From the NCBI GenBank assembly GCA_934569425.1, contig CAKTKM010000007.1, positions 1 to 25,454 on the forward strand: a stretch of 25,454 nt of DNA. Direction: 5' to 3'. Both the position numbers and the translations under genes were made by a program. Origin of the DNA: an uncultured Oscillospiraceae bacterium. GTDB taxonomy: Bacteria > Bacillota > Clostridia > Oscillospirales > Oscillospiraceae. How positions within the stretch are numbered: the first letter of the stretch is position 1; each line of letters starts with the position of its first letter. Positions 6,696 to 14,344 of the stretch are shown here, one piece after another. The notes below the pieces were generated by a model. The model searched no databases and was not told the DNA's origin. It saw only the letters and a program-made list of their open reading frames with translations.

Positions 6696-8090
6696 ATGAT
6701 CCAAGAACTGAAACGACCCAAAATCTTCTATCAGCGTCTGTTCCATCTGACAGCGCCTATCGCCCTGCAGAACCTGATCACCTTCTCGCTGGGGCTGATC
6801 GACATTTTCATGGTCAGCCGGCTCAGCAACGAGGCCATGGCCGCCGTCAACACCGCCAACGTACCGGTATTCCTGCTGATCTCCATTGTGTTCGGCGTTC
6901 AATCCGGCGTGGGGATCCTCATCAGCCAGTACTGGGGCAAAAAGGACATGGAGAACATCAGCCGCGCTATGGGCGTGGCCGCCTATCTGGGAACGGGCAT
7001 CGCTGCCGTGCTGGGCATGGCCTTCTACCTGTGGCCGGTGGAGATCATGGATCTTCTCAGCAACAAGCACGAGCTGTCTGTGCTGGGCGCGCCGTACCTG
7101 CGGATCATCGGGTTCTCCTATGTGTTCAATATGCTCTCCTCCATCTATGTCAGCGCCCAGCGCAGCGTGGAGAATTCCTCCTTCGGCATGAAGCTCTTCG
7201 GTATGTCCACCGTCATCAACACCGGCATGAACTACCTGCTGATCTTCGGCAAGGCAGGCTTCCCCACGCTGGGGGTGGAGGGCGCGGCCATCGCCACGCT
7301 GCTCTCCCGGGTAGCGGAATTCGCGGTGTGCCTCTTCTGCGCCCTGCGCAGCAAAACCATTACCCTGCGGCTGAAGGCGTTTTTCTGCCCCGGCTGGGAG
7401 ATGTGCCGCCGCTTTATCAAATACTCCTCCCCCGTGCTGTGCAATGAGCTTTTGTGGGGTCTGGGCAACAGTATGCTGACGGTGATCCTGGGCTATACGG
7501 TCAACTCCGTAGAGTATCTGGCGGCCAACGCCGTCATGGGCAACCTGAACCGGCTGTTTCTGGTGGTGTGCTTCGGCCTCGGCGCCGCCACCGCCGTTCT
7601 GGTGGGCAAGTCCATCGGCGAGGGGCAGAGCCGCAAACAGGTGATGGATCTGAGCCGCACCCTGCTGTGGGTCACGGTGCTGGTGGGTGCGGTGCTGATG
7701 GTCGTGGCGCTGGCGCTGGTGCCGCTGCTGTTCCAGCCGGTGATCTTCCCCCTGTTCGGCCTTTTTGATGAAACGGCACATATTGCCACCGCGCTTGCGG
7801 TGACAGGCTTTGCCTCCATTCCGCTGCATGCCTATTCCATCACCGCCGTCACCGGCGTATTGCGCGCCGGCGGCGATGTATTCTGCTCCGCCGCGCTGGA
7901 CATTGGCCCCCAGTGGCTCGCGGCGCTGCCGCTGACGGCGCTGTTTGCGCTGGTGCTGCACAGCTCCTGCTGGTGGGTAGCCGCCGCCATTCAGGCGGAA
8001 AGCCTTTTGAAGGTACCCTTGTGCTTCTGGCGCATCCACAAAGGCCGGTGGATCCACGACGTGACCGTGCCGGAGGAGCAGCGCCGATGA
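6696..8090 (+). CDS. MATE-family multidrug/cation exporter
   Basis: A 464-residue polytopic membrane protein with the two-bundle, about twelve-helix layout of MATE antiporters, which push out organic cations or drugs using Na+ or H+ gradients. The opening FHLTAPIALQNLITFSLGLIDI and the repeated half from about residue 245 (YSSPVLCNELLWGLGNSML) are typical, as are ANTANVPVFLL and the glycine-rich FGLGAATAVLVGKSIGEGQ. It begins 8 bases after the desulfurase gene, with GAGGT before ATG 6696, and its stop overlaps the next start as ATGA. The substrate cannot be inferred. Confidence 0.9.
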   Translation: MIQELKRPKIFYQRLFHLTAPIALQNLITFSLGLIDIFMVSRLSNEAMAAVNTANVPVFLLISIVFGVQSGVGILISQYWGKKDMENISRAMGVAAYLGTGIAAVLGMAFYLWPVEIMDLLSNKHELSVLGAPYLRIIGFSYVFNMLSSIYVSAQRSVENSSFGMKLFGMSTVINTGMNYLLIFGKAGFPTLGVEGAAIATLLSRVAEFAVCLFCALRSKTITLRLKAFFCPGWEMCRRFIKYSSPVLCNELLWGLGNSMLTVILGYTVNSVEYLAANAVMGNLNRLFLVVCFGLGAATAVLVGKSIGEGQSRKQVMDLSRTLLWVTVLVGAVLMVVALALVPLLFQPVIFPLFGLFDETAHIATALAVTGFASIPLHAYSITAVTGVLRAGGDVFCSAALDIGPQWLAALPLTALFALVLHSSCWWVAAAIQAESLLKVPLCFWRIHKGRWIHDVTVPEEQRR

Positions 8091-8911
8091 AAAGCCTGTT
8101 TCGCTGTACGGTCTGCGGCGCGCCGCTGGAGCGGCAGCAGCGGAGTTACCGCTGCTGCGCAGGCCACTGCTTTGACATTGCCAAGGAGGGCTATACCTAT
8201 CTGCTGCCGGTGAACCAGCGGCACTCCAAGACCCCCGGCGACGACAAGGCCATGACCGCCGCACGAACCGCCTTTCTCGGCCGGGGCTACTATGACTTTC
8301 TGCGGCAGGCGCTGTGCGGTCTGGTGGTCAAATACACCCCGGACGCGCCGTCGGTGCTGGACGTAGGCTGCGGCGAAGGGTATTACACCGCCGCCCTTTT
8401 CGACGCCCTGTACGCCGCGGGAAAATCCCCCCGCATGGCGGGCATCGACATCTCCAAGGACATGGCGCGCCGCGCCGCCAAACAGGCGAAGCAGGCAGAG
8501 ATCGCCGTGGCCAGTGCCTATCATCTCCCCTTGTCCGAAGCGTGCGTGGATCTGCTGCTGGACTGCTTCTCTCCGCTGTCGGCGGAGGAGTTCCGGCGGG
8601 TGCTGCGTCCGGAGGGACACTTTCTGTATGTGGTACCGGCAGCGGAGCATCTGTGGGAGATGAAGGAGATCCTGTACGACCATCCCTACCGCAACGAGAC
8701 GAAGGAAACGCTCTACGAGGGCTTTCGATATGCGGAGATTCTCCGGGTGAAAGACACCATCACCCTGCCCTGTCAGGCGGATATTCAGGCGCTGTTCGGT
8801 ATGACGCCCTACTGCTGGAAAACACCCCGCGCAGGCAAGGAACGTCTGGCGGCGCTGGACAGTCTGACCACCACTGCCGCTTTCGACATCCACATCTTTA
8901 CCCGCGTATGA
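8087..8911 (+). CDS. RlmA-type 23S rRNA (guanine-N1) methyltransferase
   Basis: A 274-residue SAM-dependent methyltransferase of the RlmA family, which methylates N1 of G745 or G748 in 23S rRNA helix 35. The N-terminal zinc finger is visible: C7-x2-C10, C23 or C24, and H27 in the pattern GHCFDIAKEGY. The phrase YTYLLPVNQRHSKTPGDDKAM follows, a family hallmark. The SAM-binding strand is VLDVGCGEGYYT (90-101), then DISKDMARRAAK. I start at ATG 8087, overlapping the MATE stop, because upstream in-frame codons translate to Arg/Gly-rich nonsense. RlmA enzymes of Gram-positives can affect macrolide binding; a shared drug-related role with the exporter next door is speculation. Confidence 0.88.
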   Translation: MKSLFRCTVCGAPLERQQRSYRCCAGHCFDIAKEGYTYLLPVNQRHSKTPGDDKAMTAARTAFLGRGYYDFLRQALCGLVVKYTPDAPSVLDVGCGEGYYTAALFDALYAAGKSPRMAGIDISKDMARRAAKQAKQAEIAVASAYHLPLSEACVDLLLDCFSPLSAEEFRRVLRPEGHFLYVVPAAEHLWEMKEILYDHPYRNETKETLYEGFRYAEILRVKDTITLPCQADIQALFGMTPYCWKTPRAGKERLAALDSLTTTAAFDIHIFTRV

Positions 8912-8925
8912 AAGGAGCGGAGCCT

Positions 8926-9516
8926 ATGAAATGCTGTGTGCTGTTTGCCTCCCCCCGTGGAAATGAGAGCAATACCCGCGCCCTGCTGGTGGAATTTCTG
9001 TCAGAATGGCGCGCCGCCGGTCATACCGCGGTGATCCACTCGCTGTACGATGAATCCCTCTCCCCCTGCATGGCCTGCCGCGGGTGCCAGTGGGATTGGG
9101 ACACCCCCGCCTGTGTCATTGACGACGATATGACCGCTGTATTTGCCGACATCCTCGCCTGCGATCTGGTGCTGCTGGCCAGCCCCATCTACCTGTGGAG
9201 CTGCAGCGCACCCATGAAGGCGGCGCTGGATCGCTGCATTTACGCCCTGTGCAAATACTACGGCGATGAAAAAGGCCCCTCCCTGTGGGAGGGCAAGGCC
9301 GTGGCGGCACTGACCACCTGCGGCTACCGGGTGGAGAAGGGTACCGATCTGTGGGAAGAGAGCCTGCGGCGCACCTGTAAGCACGCCCGCCTGCGCTGGC
9401 TGGGGCTGCACGGAGAGCGGCATCAGAATTACAAGACCCCCTTTATGGAGGAGGAAAAGGCTGTCCGCACCCGTGCTTTCGCAAAGCGGCTCATGGCGGC
9501 GCTGACCGGAGAATGA
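8926..9516 (+). CDS. NADPH-dependent FMN reductase / flavodoxin-like, Cys-rich
   Basis: A 196-residue flavodoxin-fold protein. LFASPRGNESNTRALL (6-21) is the FMN phosphate loop (G/ASPR-x-NSNT type) and LVLLASPIYLWSCSAPMKAALD (81-102) the second flavin-binding block. Between them C48-x2-C51-x2-C54-x8-C63 (CMACRGC ... PAC) resembles the cluster-binding cysteines of iron-sulfur flavoproteins, whose usual pattern is CX2CX2CX4-7C. It may therefore bind a 4Fe-4S cluster as well as FMN and pass electrons; this is inference. ATG 8926 is chosen because AAAGGAG lies 8 bases upstream; an earlier ATG at 8908 has none. The gene's end overlaps the GH25 region by a few bases. Confidence 0.85.
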   Translation: MKCCVLFASPRGNESNTRALLVEFLSEWRAAGHTAVIHSLYDESLSPCMACRGCQWDWDTPACVIDDDMTAVFADILACDLVLLASPIYLWSCSAPMKAALDRCIYALCKYYGDEKGPSLWEGKAVAALTTCGYRVEKGTDLWEESLRRTCKHARLRWLGLHGERHQNYKTPFMEEEKAVRTRAFAKRLMAALTGE

Positions 9517-9518
9517 CC

Positions 9519-10424
9519 ATGGAGACCATTACCAGAACCCGACAAAAAAAGCGAAGAAAACGCCCGCTGGTGCCGCTGCTGTGTCTAAGCGCGGCGGCAG
9601 TGCTGACGGTGGTGCTGGCGCTGCTGGTGCTGCGCTCGCTGCTGCCTGCGGCAGAGCGGACGGAGCCGGATCCCCACGCGGGGCAGATCCGCGTCAACGA
9701 CGGCGCCAACACCGTGTGGCTGACCCCGCATGAGAACTTTGCCGTCAGTCCCCTGCGGCCATGGCAGTTTGTAAAGCCGGAGCAGCGCCCCTATTACATC
9801 GGCACGGAGTTCACTGTCCGGCGGGGCATCGACCTTTCGGTATTTCAGAAAAATGTTGACTGGAATAAGGCCGCGGCGGACGGCGTGGAATTCGCCGTCA
9901 TCCGTCTGGGCTTCCGGGGCTACGGCAAGGGCGCCCTGCAGCCGGACGAACGGTTTGACAGCCATCTGGCCGGCGCCCATGCCGCCGGTATTGACGCGGG
10001 CGTCTACTTTTTCTCGCAGGCGCTGACGGCGGAGGAAGGACGGGAGGAAGCCCGGTATGTACTGGAGCTGTTGAAAGGCCGCGCGCTGGAACTTCCGGTA
10101 TACTTCGATTGGGAGCCTGTGGCGGCGGAGGATTCCCGTACCAACGGCTATGACTACGCCAATCTGACCGACAGCGCCGTGGCCTTCTGCCAGACCATCG
10201 AGGAAGCAGGCTATCAGGCCGGGGTCTACATCAACCGCCAGCAGGGGTACTACCACTACGATCTCAGCCGCCTGACGGACTACGCCCTATGGGTGGCGGA
10301 CTACAACAGCTATCCGGATTTCTATTACCGCTTCGACATGTGGCAGTACACCGCCGGGGGGCAGGTGGACGGCTTTGACATTCAGGTGGACGAAAACCTG
10401 CTGTTTCTCCCCAGAGCAGAATAA
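9519..10424 (+). CDS. Membrane-anchored GH25 lysozyme (N-acetylmuramidase)
   Basis: A 301-residue glycoside hydrolase family 25 enzyme, which cuts the MurNAc-GlcNAc bond of peptidoglycan. A basic N terminus (RTRQKKRRKRP) precedes a membrane helix at about 17-43, with no clear signal-peptidase site, so it is probably anchored outside the membrane. After a linker the GH25 barrel starts at RRGIDLSVFQKNVDW (D105) and shows the catalytic pair in PVYFDWEP (D197, E199) and the closing MWQYTAGGQVDGFDIQ. I prefer ATG 9519 over ATG 9513 because GGAGA lies 6 bases before it. It is the last gene of the run, followed by a strong hairpin. Likely job: cell-wall remodelling. A phage endolysin is less likely given the anchor and lack of phage genes. 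Confidence 0.9.
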   Translation: METITRTRQKKRRKRPLVPLLCLSAAAVLTVVLALLVLRSLLPAAERTEPDPHAGQIRVNDGANTVWLTPHENFAVSPLRPWQFVKPEQRPYYIGTEFTVRRGIDLSVFQKNVDWNKAAADGVEFAVIRLGFRGYGKGALQPDERFDSHLAGAHAAGIDAGVYFFSQALTAEEGREEARYVLELLKGRALELPVYFDWEPVAAEDSRTNGYDYANLTDSAVAFCQTIEEAGYQAGVYINRQQGYYHYDLSRLTDYALWVADYNSYPDFYYRFDMWQYTAGGQVDGFDIQVDENLLFLPRAE

Positions 10425-10465
10425 AAGGATCGCGGGATCAGCCGATCCCGCGATCCTTTATATTC
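10424..10465. terminator. Shared terminator of two convergent genes
   Basis: AAAGGATCGCGGGATC (10424-10439) pairs perfectly over 16 bp with 10444-10459 around AGCC. It separates the stop of the GH25 gene from the stop of the convergent secreted-protein gene and could end both transcripts, though neither side has a long T-run. Confidence 0.7.
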
Positions 10466-10468
10466 TGT

Positions 10469-13081
10469 TCAACTCAACGGATTACCCAGCACCACGCATT
10501 CATACAGCCGCTGCAGGTCGTAAACATCCACCGTGCCGTCAAAGTTGACATCGCAGGCGCTCTCTCCGGCGGCAGGCACTCTCTGCTCCGCCAGATACTC
10601 ATAGATGGCCTGCACATCCTGAATGTTGACCGCGCCGGTGCCGCCCGACACCTTGCCCAGAGGCTGTCTCTCCACGCGGATGACCAGCGTCTCCACGATG
10701 TCGGGTTTGCTGTTATCCCCGCTGCGCCAGCGCAGCGTATAGGTCGAAACGGCAAACGTGGAAACCGGTAAGCTATAGGTGGTGCTCATCTCCTGCCCAT
10801 ACACCGTCTGGCTTCCGTTTTCGGCATAGTCGATGAAGCAGGATTGCAGGGTGTAGCCGTCAGGGGCGGCAACGCGGATGTCTCCGGTACCTCCGATGTC
10901 CGCCCAAGTCTTGCCGGTGTCGGGAGCCAGCACCACCAAACCGTCCTTACGAAGGGGCGGCGCCCACGCGCCGCTGAAGTGCTCAAAGCCCAGCCGGTCA
11001 TCGCCGGTATGGAGCCTGCCCATGCTCAGCGTGGGGAAGGTATGGGAAAAATCACCGTCAGCGCGGACGATCACCTTCACCGCGTGCTTGGTATAAGTCC
11101 CGTCGGCATTCTTCCAGACCACCGCGTAATAGCATTCCTCCCGTCCGCCGCCGACGATGACGTTGGTACCGCCGTCGTCAACGCTTGTCTGCGCAAGGGG
11201 CAATCCGTTGCCGCAGACGAAGTAGCCGGAATCCGCGGAAATATCCGTTGCCGGAAGGACGTCCAGATAATCGGCGCCCAGCAGGCGCTGCGCATCCTCC
11301 GGCTCCAGCACCGCCTGATAGCACGTTCCGGCGCCCTCCGGTCCACTGTAATAAACGGCGAAGGTCACGACGTCCTCCCGGCTGCCAATGACGGAATCCA
11401 GCTGTGCGCTGCGCCAGTGATCCATGTCGCCCGGAAACAGCGTAACAGTCAGCACACCGTCTTTATATGTGCAGCTGTAGTCGGTGCCTTCCACCAGTCC
11501 GGCGGGCATTTCAAAAGCGAACCTGTCGCCGTTCTCGGATAGGTCACCCATCTCCGGAGCGGTAAAACCGGCGGAACTCCACAATTTCTGATCCAACTCA
11601 CTGACAGAGGAGCTCCACTCGTAGCTGAAGGACTGCGGCACCTCGATGGTCACATCGATGGCAAATTTCATTCCGCTGATGGCCTGATCGTCCTTGTCGG
11701 CATATGCCACCACCAGATACTCGGAATAGACGATCCCCTGATCAAAGGCAGCATGCTGATAGCCGTCCGCGCTCTCCCACGCATAACCGATCCACGGTGT
11801 CCAGCCGGCACGATAGCCTGCCGGCGCCGAATAAGCCGCCGGCCAGTAAGCATTTCCGTTGACGAAGTTAACGAGGTTATAGCCGTTGTCGTTGGGGTAC
11901 ATCAGTACCTTGTTGCCTGTGCCGCTGGGGTTGGGAAATCCCATCCCCGCGTAAAAGTAGGCGGGATAGGAGTTGGGATCGCTGTCATGCCGCTCGCAGA
12001 GCTTTTCGTACGCCAGCTTCCAGTGGTCGGGATCTCCCGGCAGCAGCCGGATATGCAGGGCTCCCTTCGCCGGATCGTAGTCCAGCGTGTAGTCCACGTT
12101 CTGTACCAGTCCCTCCGGCAGCTCCAGCTGAAACTGACTGTCCAGCTCCGGCGCGGCGTAGCCCTGCGAAAAGAGCGCTTCCATCACGCTTTGCTCGCTC
12201 CATTCGTAACGAATATCCTCCTCCACCTTAATGGTGATCACGAGGTTGTATCGATACAGCCGTCCGTTGGCATCGTTTCTGTCATTGTCCCACACTGTCA
12301 GATATCGGTAGGACTCCTCGCCCGCGTCGGCGGACAGAACCGCCTTGCCGTTCTCAAGTTCTATCCACGCCAGGCCGAAGCCGGTACCGTTGCAGGTATA
12401 ACCACCCTTCCCCCCGGCATTGAAGTTATAGTCCTCCATGTAGTCCGCCAGGTCATCCCGCAGAAAGTCCTCCAGCGCCGCAGTATGGCTGTTGGCATCG
12501 TTGCACATCCATGCGCCGCGTACTGCGTCGGCAGGCGCGTTGAACATGATGTCGGCCCGGATGCTGTGGTAATAGCCATTCTGCCGCCCGGATCGATACA
12601 GTGCCTGCCACTGCTGGGCGGTACCCTTGTGAACCGTCAGCGTCATATGGCGGCAGTCCGCGGTGGAACCCTCGTAGGAAACTGTGACAAGCCCCTCGCT
12701 CATTCCCTGAACGGTATACCATACCGCACCGGCTGTTTCTTTTTTGCCTGCGTCGGGTTTCGGCGCGGCGGTAAATCCCGCCGCCTCCAGCGCCGCGTCT
12801 ACGTTCGCCGCCTCCACGGTCACGCCTTCCTCTTCCCCTTCTGCCTCCACGGTCTCCGGCGCGGCGGCAAGGGCTTCCGGCGCGGGGCTGAACGCCTCCT
12901 CCGGCTGCCGGGACTGCTCTGTGCCGTCCCCGGCCGGCTGTTCTTCCTCCTGCGGGACGGCTTCCTGCTGTACCTCCTCCTGCGGAGTGGACAGATCCTC
13001 CGTTTCCTCCGCCCACGCGGCGGCGGGCAGCAGGCTCAGCGCCAACAGCAGCGCCATCCAAAAACTGATCACTCGTCTCAT
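10469..13081 (-). CDS. Secreted three-repeat protein with dockerin-like tail
   Basis: An 870-residue exported protein. Residues 1-24 are a signal peptide ending AAWA. A Glu/Pro/Gln-rich linker runs to about 88. Three diverged copies of a roughly 190-residue unit follow, about 92-290, 291-486 and 487-674. Each has a start like ...FTAAPKPD / YAAPELDS / FTAPEMGD, a strand with GL-V, and a W-containing turn (KGTAQQWQAL, PGDPDHWKLA, PGDMDHWRSA), and copies A and B close with a similar strand (NLVITIKVEEDI, AIDVTIEVPQSF). I do not recognise the unit as a named family. Residues 675-810 form another beta-rich part. The end (812-870) is dockerin-like: the second half has a good calcium loop, D844-x-N-x-D-G-x-x-D852 (DVNFDGTVDVYDLQRLY), while the first (AVNIQDVQAIYEYL) lacks the acidic residues. 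ATG 13081 has AAAGGAG upstream. No cohesin or cellulosome gene is in view. Confidence 0.8.
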   Translation of the reverse strand: MRRVISFWMALLLALSLLPAAAWAEETEDLSTPQEEVQQEAVPQEEEQPAGDGTEQSRQPEEAFSPAPEALAAAPETVEAEGEEEGVTVEAANVDAALEAAGFTAAPKPDAGKKETAGAVWYTVQGMSEGLVTVSYEGSTADCRHMTLTVHKGTAQQWQALYRSGRQNGYYHSIRADIMFNAPADAVRGAWMCNDANSHTAALEDFLRDDLADYMEDYNFNAGGKGGYTCNGTGFGLAWIELENGKAVLSADAGEESYRYLTVWDNDRNDANGRLYRYNLVITIKVEEDIRYEWSEQSVMEALFSQGYAAPELDSQFQLELPEGLVQNVDYTLDYDPAKGALHIRLLPGDPDHWKLAYEKLCERHDSDPNSYPAYFYAGMGFPNPSGTGNKVLMYPNDNGYNLVNFVNGNAYWPAAYSAPAGYRAGWTPWIGYAWESADGYQHAAFDQGIVYSEYLVVAYADKDDQAISGMKFAIDVTIEVPQSFSYEWSSSVSELDQKLWSSAGFTAPEMGDLSENGDRFAFEMPAGLVEGTDYSCTYKDGVLTVTLFPGDMDHWRSAQLDSVIGSREDVVTFAVYYSGPEGAGTCYQAVLEPEDAQRLLGADYLDVLPATDISADSGYFVCGNGLPLAQTSVDDGGTNVIVGGGREECYYAVVWKNADGTYTKHAVKVIVRADGDFSHTFPTLSMGRLHTGDDRLGFEHFSGAWAPPLRKDGLVVLAPDTGKTWADIGGTGDIRVAAPDGYTLQSCFIDYAENGSQTVYGQEMSTTYSLPVSTFAVSTYTLRWRSGDNSKPDIVETLVIRVERQPLGKVSGGTGAVNIQDVQAIYEYLAEQRVPAAGESACDVNFDGTVDVYDLQRLYECVVLGNPLS

Positions 13082-13155
13082 CGCTTCTCGCTCCTTTTCC
13101 GCGGTGTTCAGCGCCGCATCTTACGGGCGCGGCTGCACCGGTATCATCACACTAA

Positions 13156-13184
13156 TATATACACCATTTCCGCCCAAAACACAA
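13156..13184 (-). promoter_or_regulatory. Candidate promoter of the secreted-protein gene
   Basis: Minus-strand TTGTGT (13184-13179), a 17-base spacer and TATATA (13161-13156), in the only AT-rich part of the divergent gap. The implied leader is about 70 bases, then AAAGGAG and ATG 13081. Confidence 0.5.
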
Positions 13185-13247
13185 GGACGCCGCTGCAAAA
13201 ATTCTTATATTCCCCCATTTTTGCTCTGTACCGCTGTTTTCCGGCAC

Positions 13248-13276
13248 TTTACAACCATCTGAAAGTGCGGTAAAAT
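13248..13276 (+). promoter_or_regulatory. Promoter of the aro operon
   Basis: TTTACA (13248-13253), a 17-base spacer and TAAAAT (13271-13276), with transcription expected near 13283. This is only about 27 bases before aroB, so there is no room for a T-box or attenuator in the leader. An inverted repeat, GCACTTT (13244-13250) and AAAGTGC (13262-13268), covers the -35 and most of the spacer and is a plausible operator for repression of shikimate synthesis. The regulator is unknown. Confidence 0.65.
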
Positions 13277-13309
13277 GGGAAGCACTTGCAAAAAAGGAGG
13301 AACTGCCCT

Positions 13310-14344
13310 ATGACGCTGACCGTTTCGCTGCCCCGGGGCGGCTATCCTGTGCATATCCGCCCCGGCGCACGAAAGCAGACCGGCGCATATCTGTCGGCGC
13401 TGGGGATCCACCGCTGGGCGGTAGTGTCCGACGAGACGGTGGCGGCGCTGTACGGCGGCGCCGTACAGGAGAGCCTTGCCGCGGCAGGACTGTCCGGCGA
13501 GATGCTGACCTTCCCGTCAGGTGAGGCGCACAAAACACCGGAGACATGGCTGGCGCTTTCCCGTCAGCTGGCACAGCGGGGCTTTTCCCGCGGCGACGGC
13601 GTGGCGGCGCTGGGGGGCGGCGTGACCGGCGATCTGGCGGGCTTTGCCGCCGCCTGCTATCAGCGGGGACTGCCGCTGGTGCAGCTTCCTACCTCGCTGC
13701 TGGCGCAGGTAGACAGCGCCGTAGGCGGAAAAACAGCCGTGGATCTACCGGAGGGAAAAAACCTGCTGGGCGCGTTTTATCAACCCCGCATGGTGCTGGT
13801 CGATCCGGACTGCCTTGCCACCCTGCCGGTGCGGCAGCTGCGCTGCGGCGTGGCGGAGGTCATCAAATACGGCCTGATCCGGGACGCCGCGCTGCTGGAG
13901 CTGCTGGCATCCGATACACCGGACTGGCCGCTGATCATAGCGCGGTGTCTGAGCGTCAAGGCGGCGCTGGTAGCCGCGGACGAACACGATCTCGGTGTGC
14001 GGCGGCTGTTGAATTTCGGACACACCGTCGGCCACGCCTGCGAGGCGGCCAGCGGCTACCGCATGACCCACGGCGAGGCCGTGGCCATCGGTATGGCCGC
14101 CGTGCTGCGCTGGCAGCTGCGGCGGGGAGACGATGTGGGGGACGCCTATGAAACACTCCTTGCGCTGCTGCAGCGCTGGGAGCTGCCGGAGGCGCTGCCC
14201 CGCGGAGGAGAGGCACTGGCGGGATACATTCGAAATGACAAGAAGCGGGAAGGTGATCTCCTTCACTTGGTTTTGCTGCGGGCTGTGGGAAGCGCCTGCA
14301 TAGAGGACGTGCCTCCCGCGGCATTTTGGGAGGGCTTGACATGA
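13310..14344 (+). CDS. aroB: 3-dehydroquinate synthase
   Basis: The 344-residue product is AroB, which closes DAHP into 3-dehydroquinate using catalytic NAD+ and a metal. Signatures: ALGGGVTGDLAGFAAACYQRG (about 100-120) for NAD, LPTSLLAQVDSAVGGKTAVD (126-145), and the metal ligands E183 (GVAEVIKYGL), H238 (NFGHTVGHA) and H254 (MTHGEAVAIGM). Length is normal. ATG 13310 has AAGGAGG nine bases upstream; the upstream in-frame TTG at 13286 would put that site inside the gene and is rejected. It is the first gene of a six-gene operon and overlaps aroA by ATGA. Confidence 0.95.
   Translation: MTLTVSLPRGGYPVHIRPGARKQTGAYLSALGIHRWAVVSDETVAALYGGAVQESLAAAGLSGEMLTFPSGEAHKTPETWLALSRQLAQRGFSRGDGVAALGGGVTGDLAGFAAACYQRGLPLVQLPTSLLAQVDSAVGGKTAVDLPEGKNLLGAFYQPRMVLVDPDCLATLPVRQLRCGVAEVIKYGLIRDAALLELLASDTPDWPLIIARCLSVKAALVAADEHDLGVRRLLNFGHTVGHACEAASGYRMTHGEAVAIGMAAVLRWQLRRGDDVGDAYETLLALLQRWELPEALPRGGEALAGYIRNDKKREGDLLHLVLLRAVGSACIEDVPPAAFWEGLT

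Noticed and set aside
6453..8264. A 603-codon minus-strand frame
   Set aside because: Antisense to the MATE and rRNA methyltransferase genes, whose motifs are clear.
9519..10424. Phage endolysin for the GH25 gene
   Set aside because: It has a membrane anchor, sits in a housekeeping run and no phage gene is nearby.
11753..13273. A 506-codon plus-strand frame
   Set aside because: Antisense to the secreted repeat protein, which has a signal peptide, ribosome site and domain structure; the antisense product has none.
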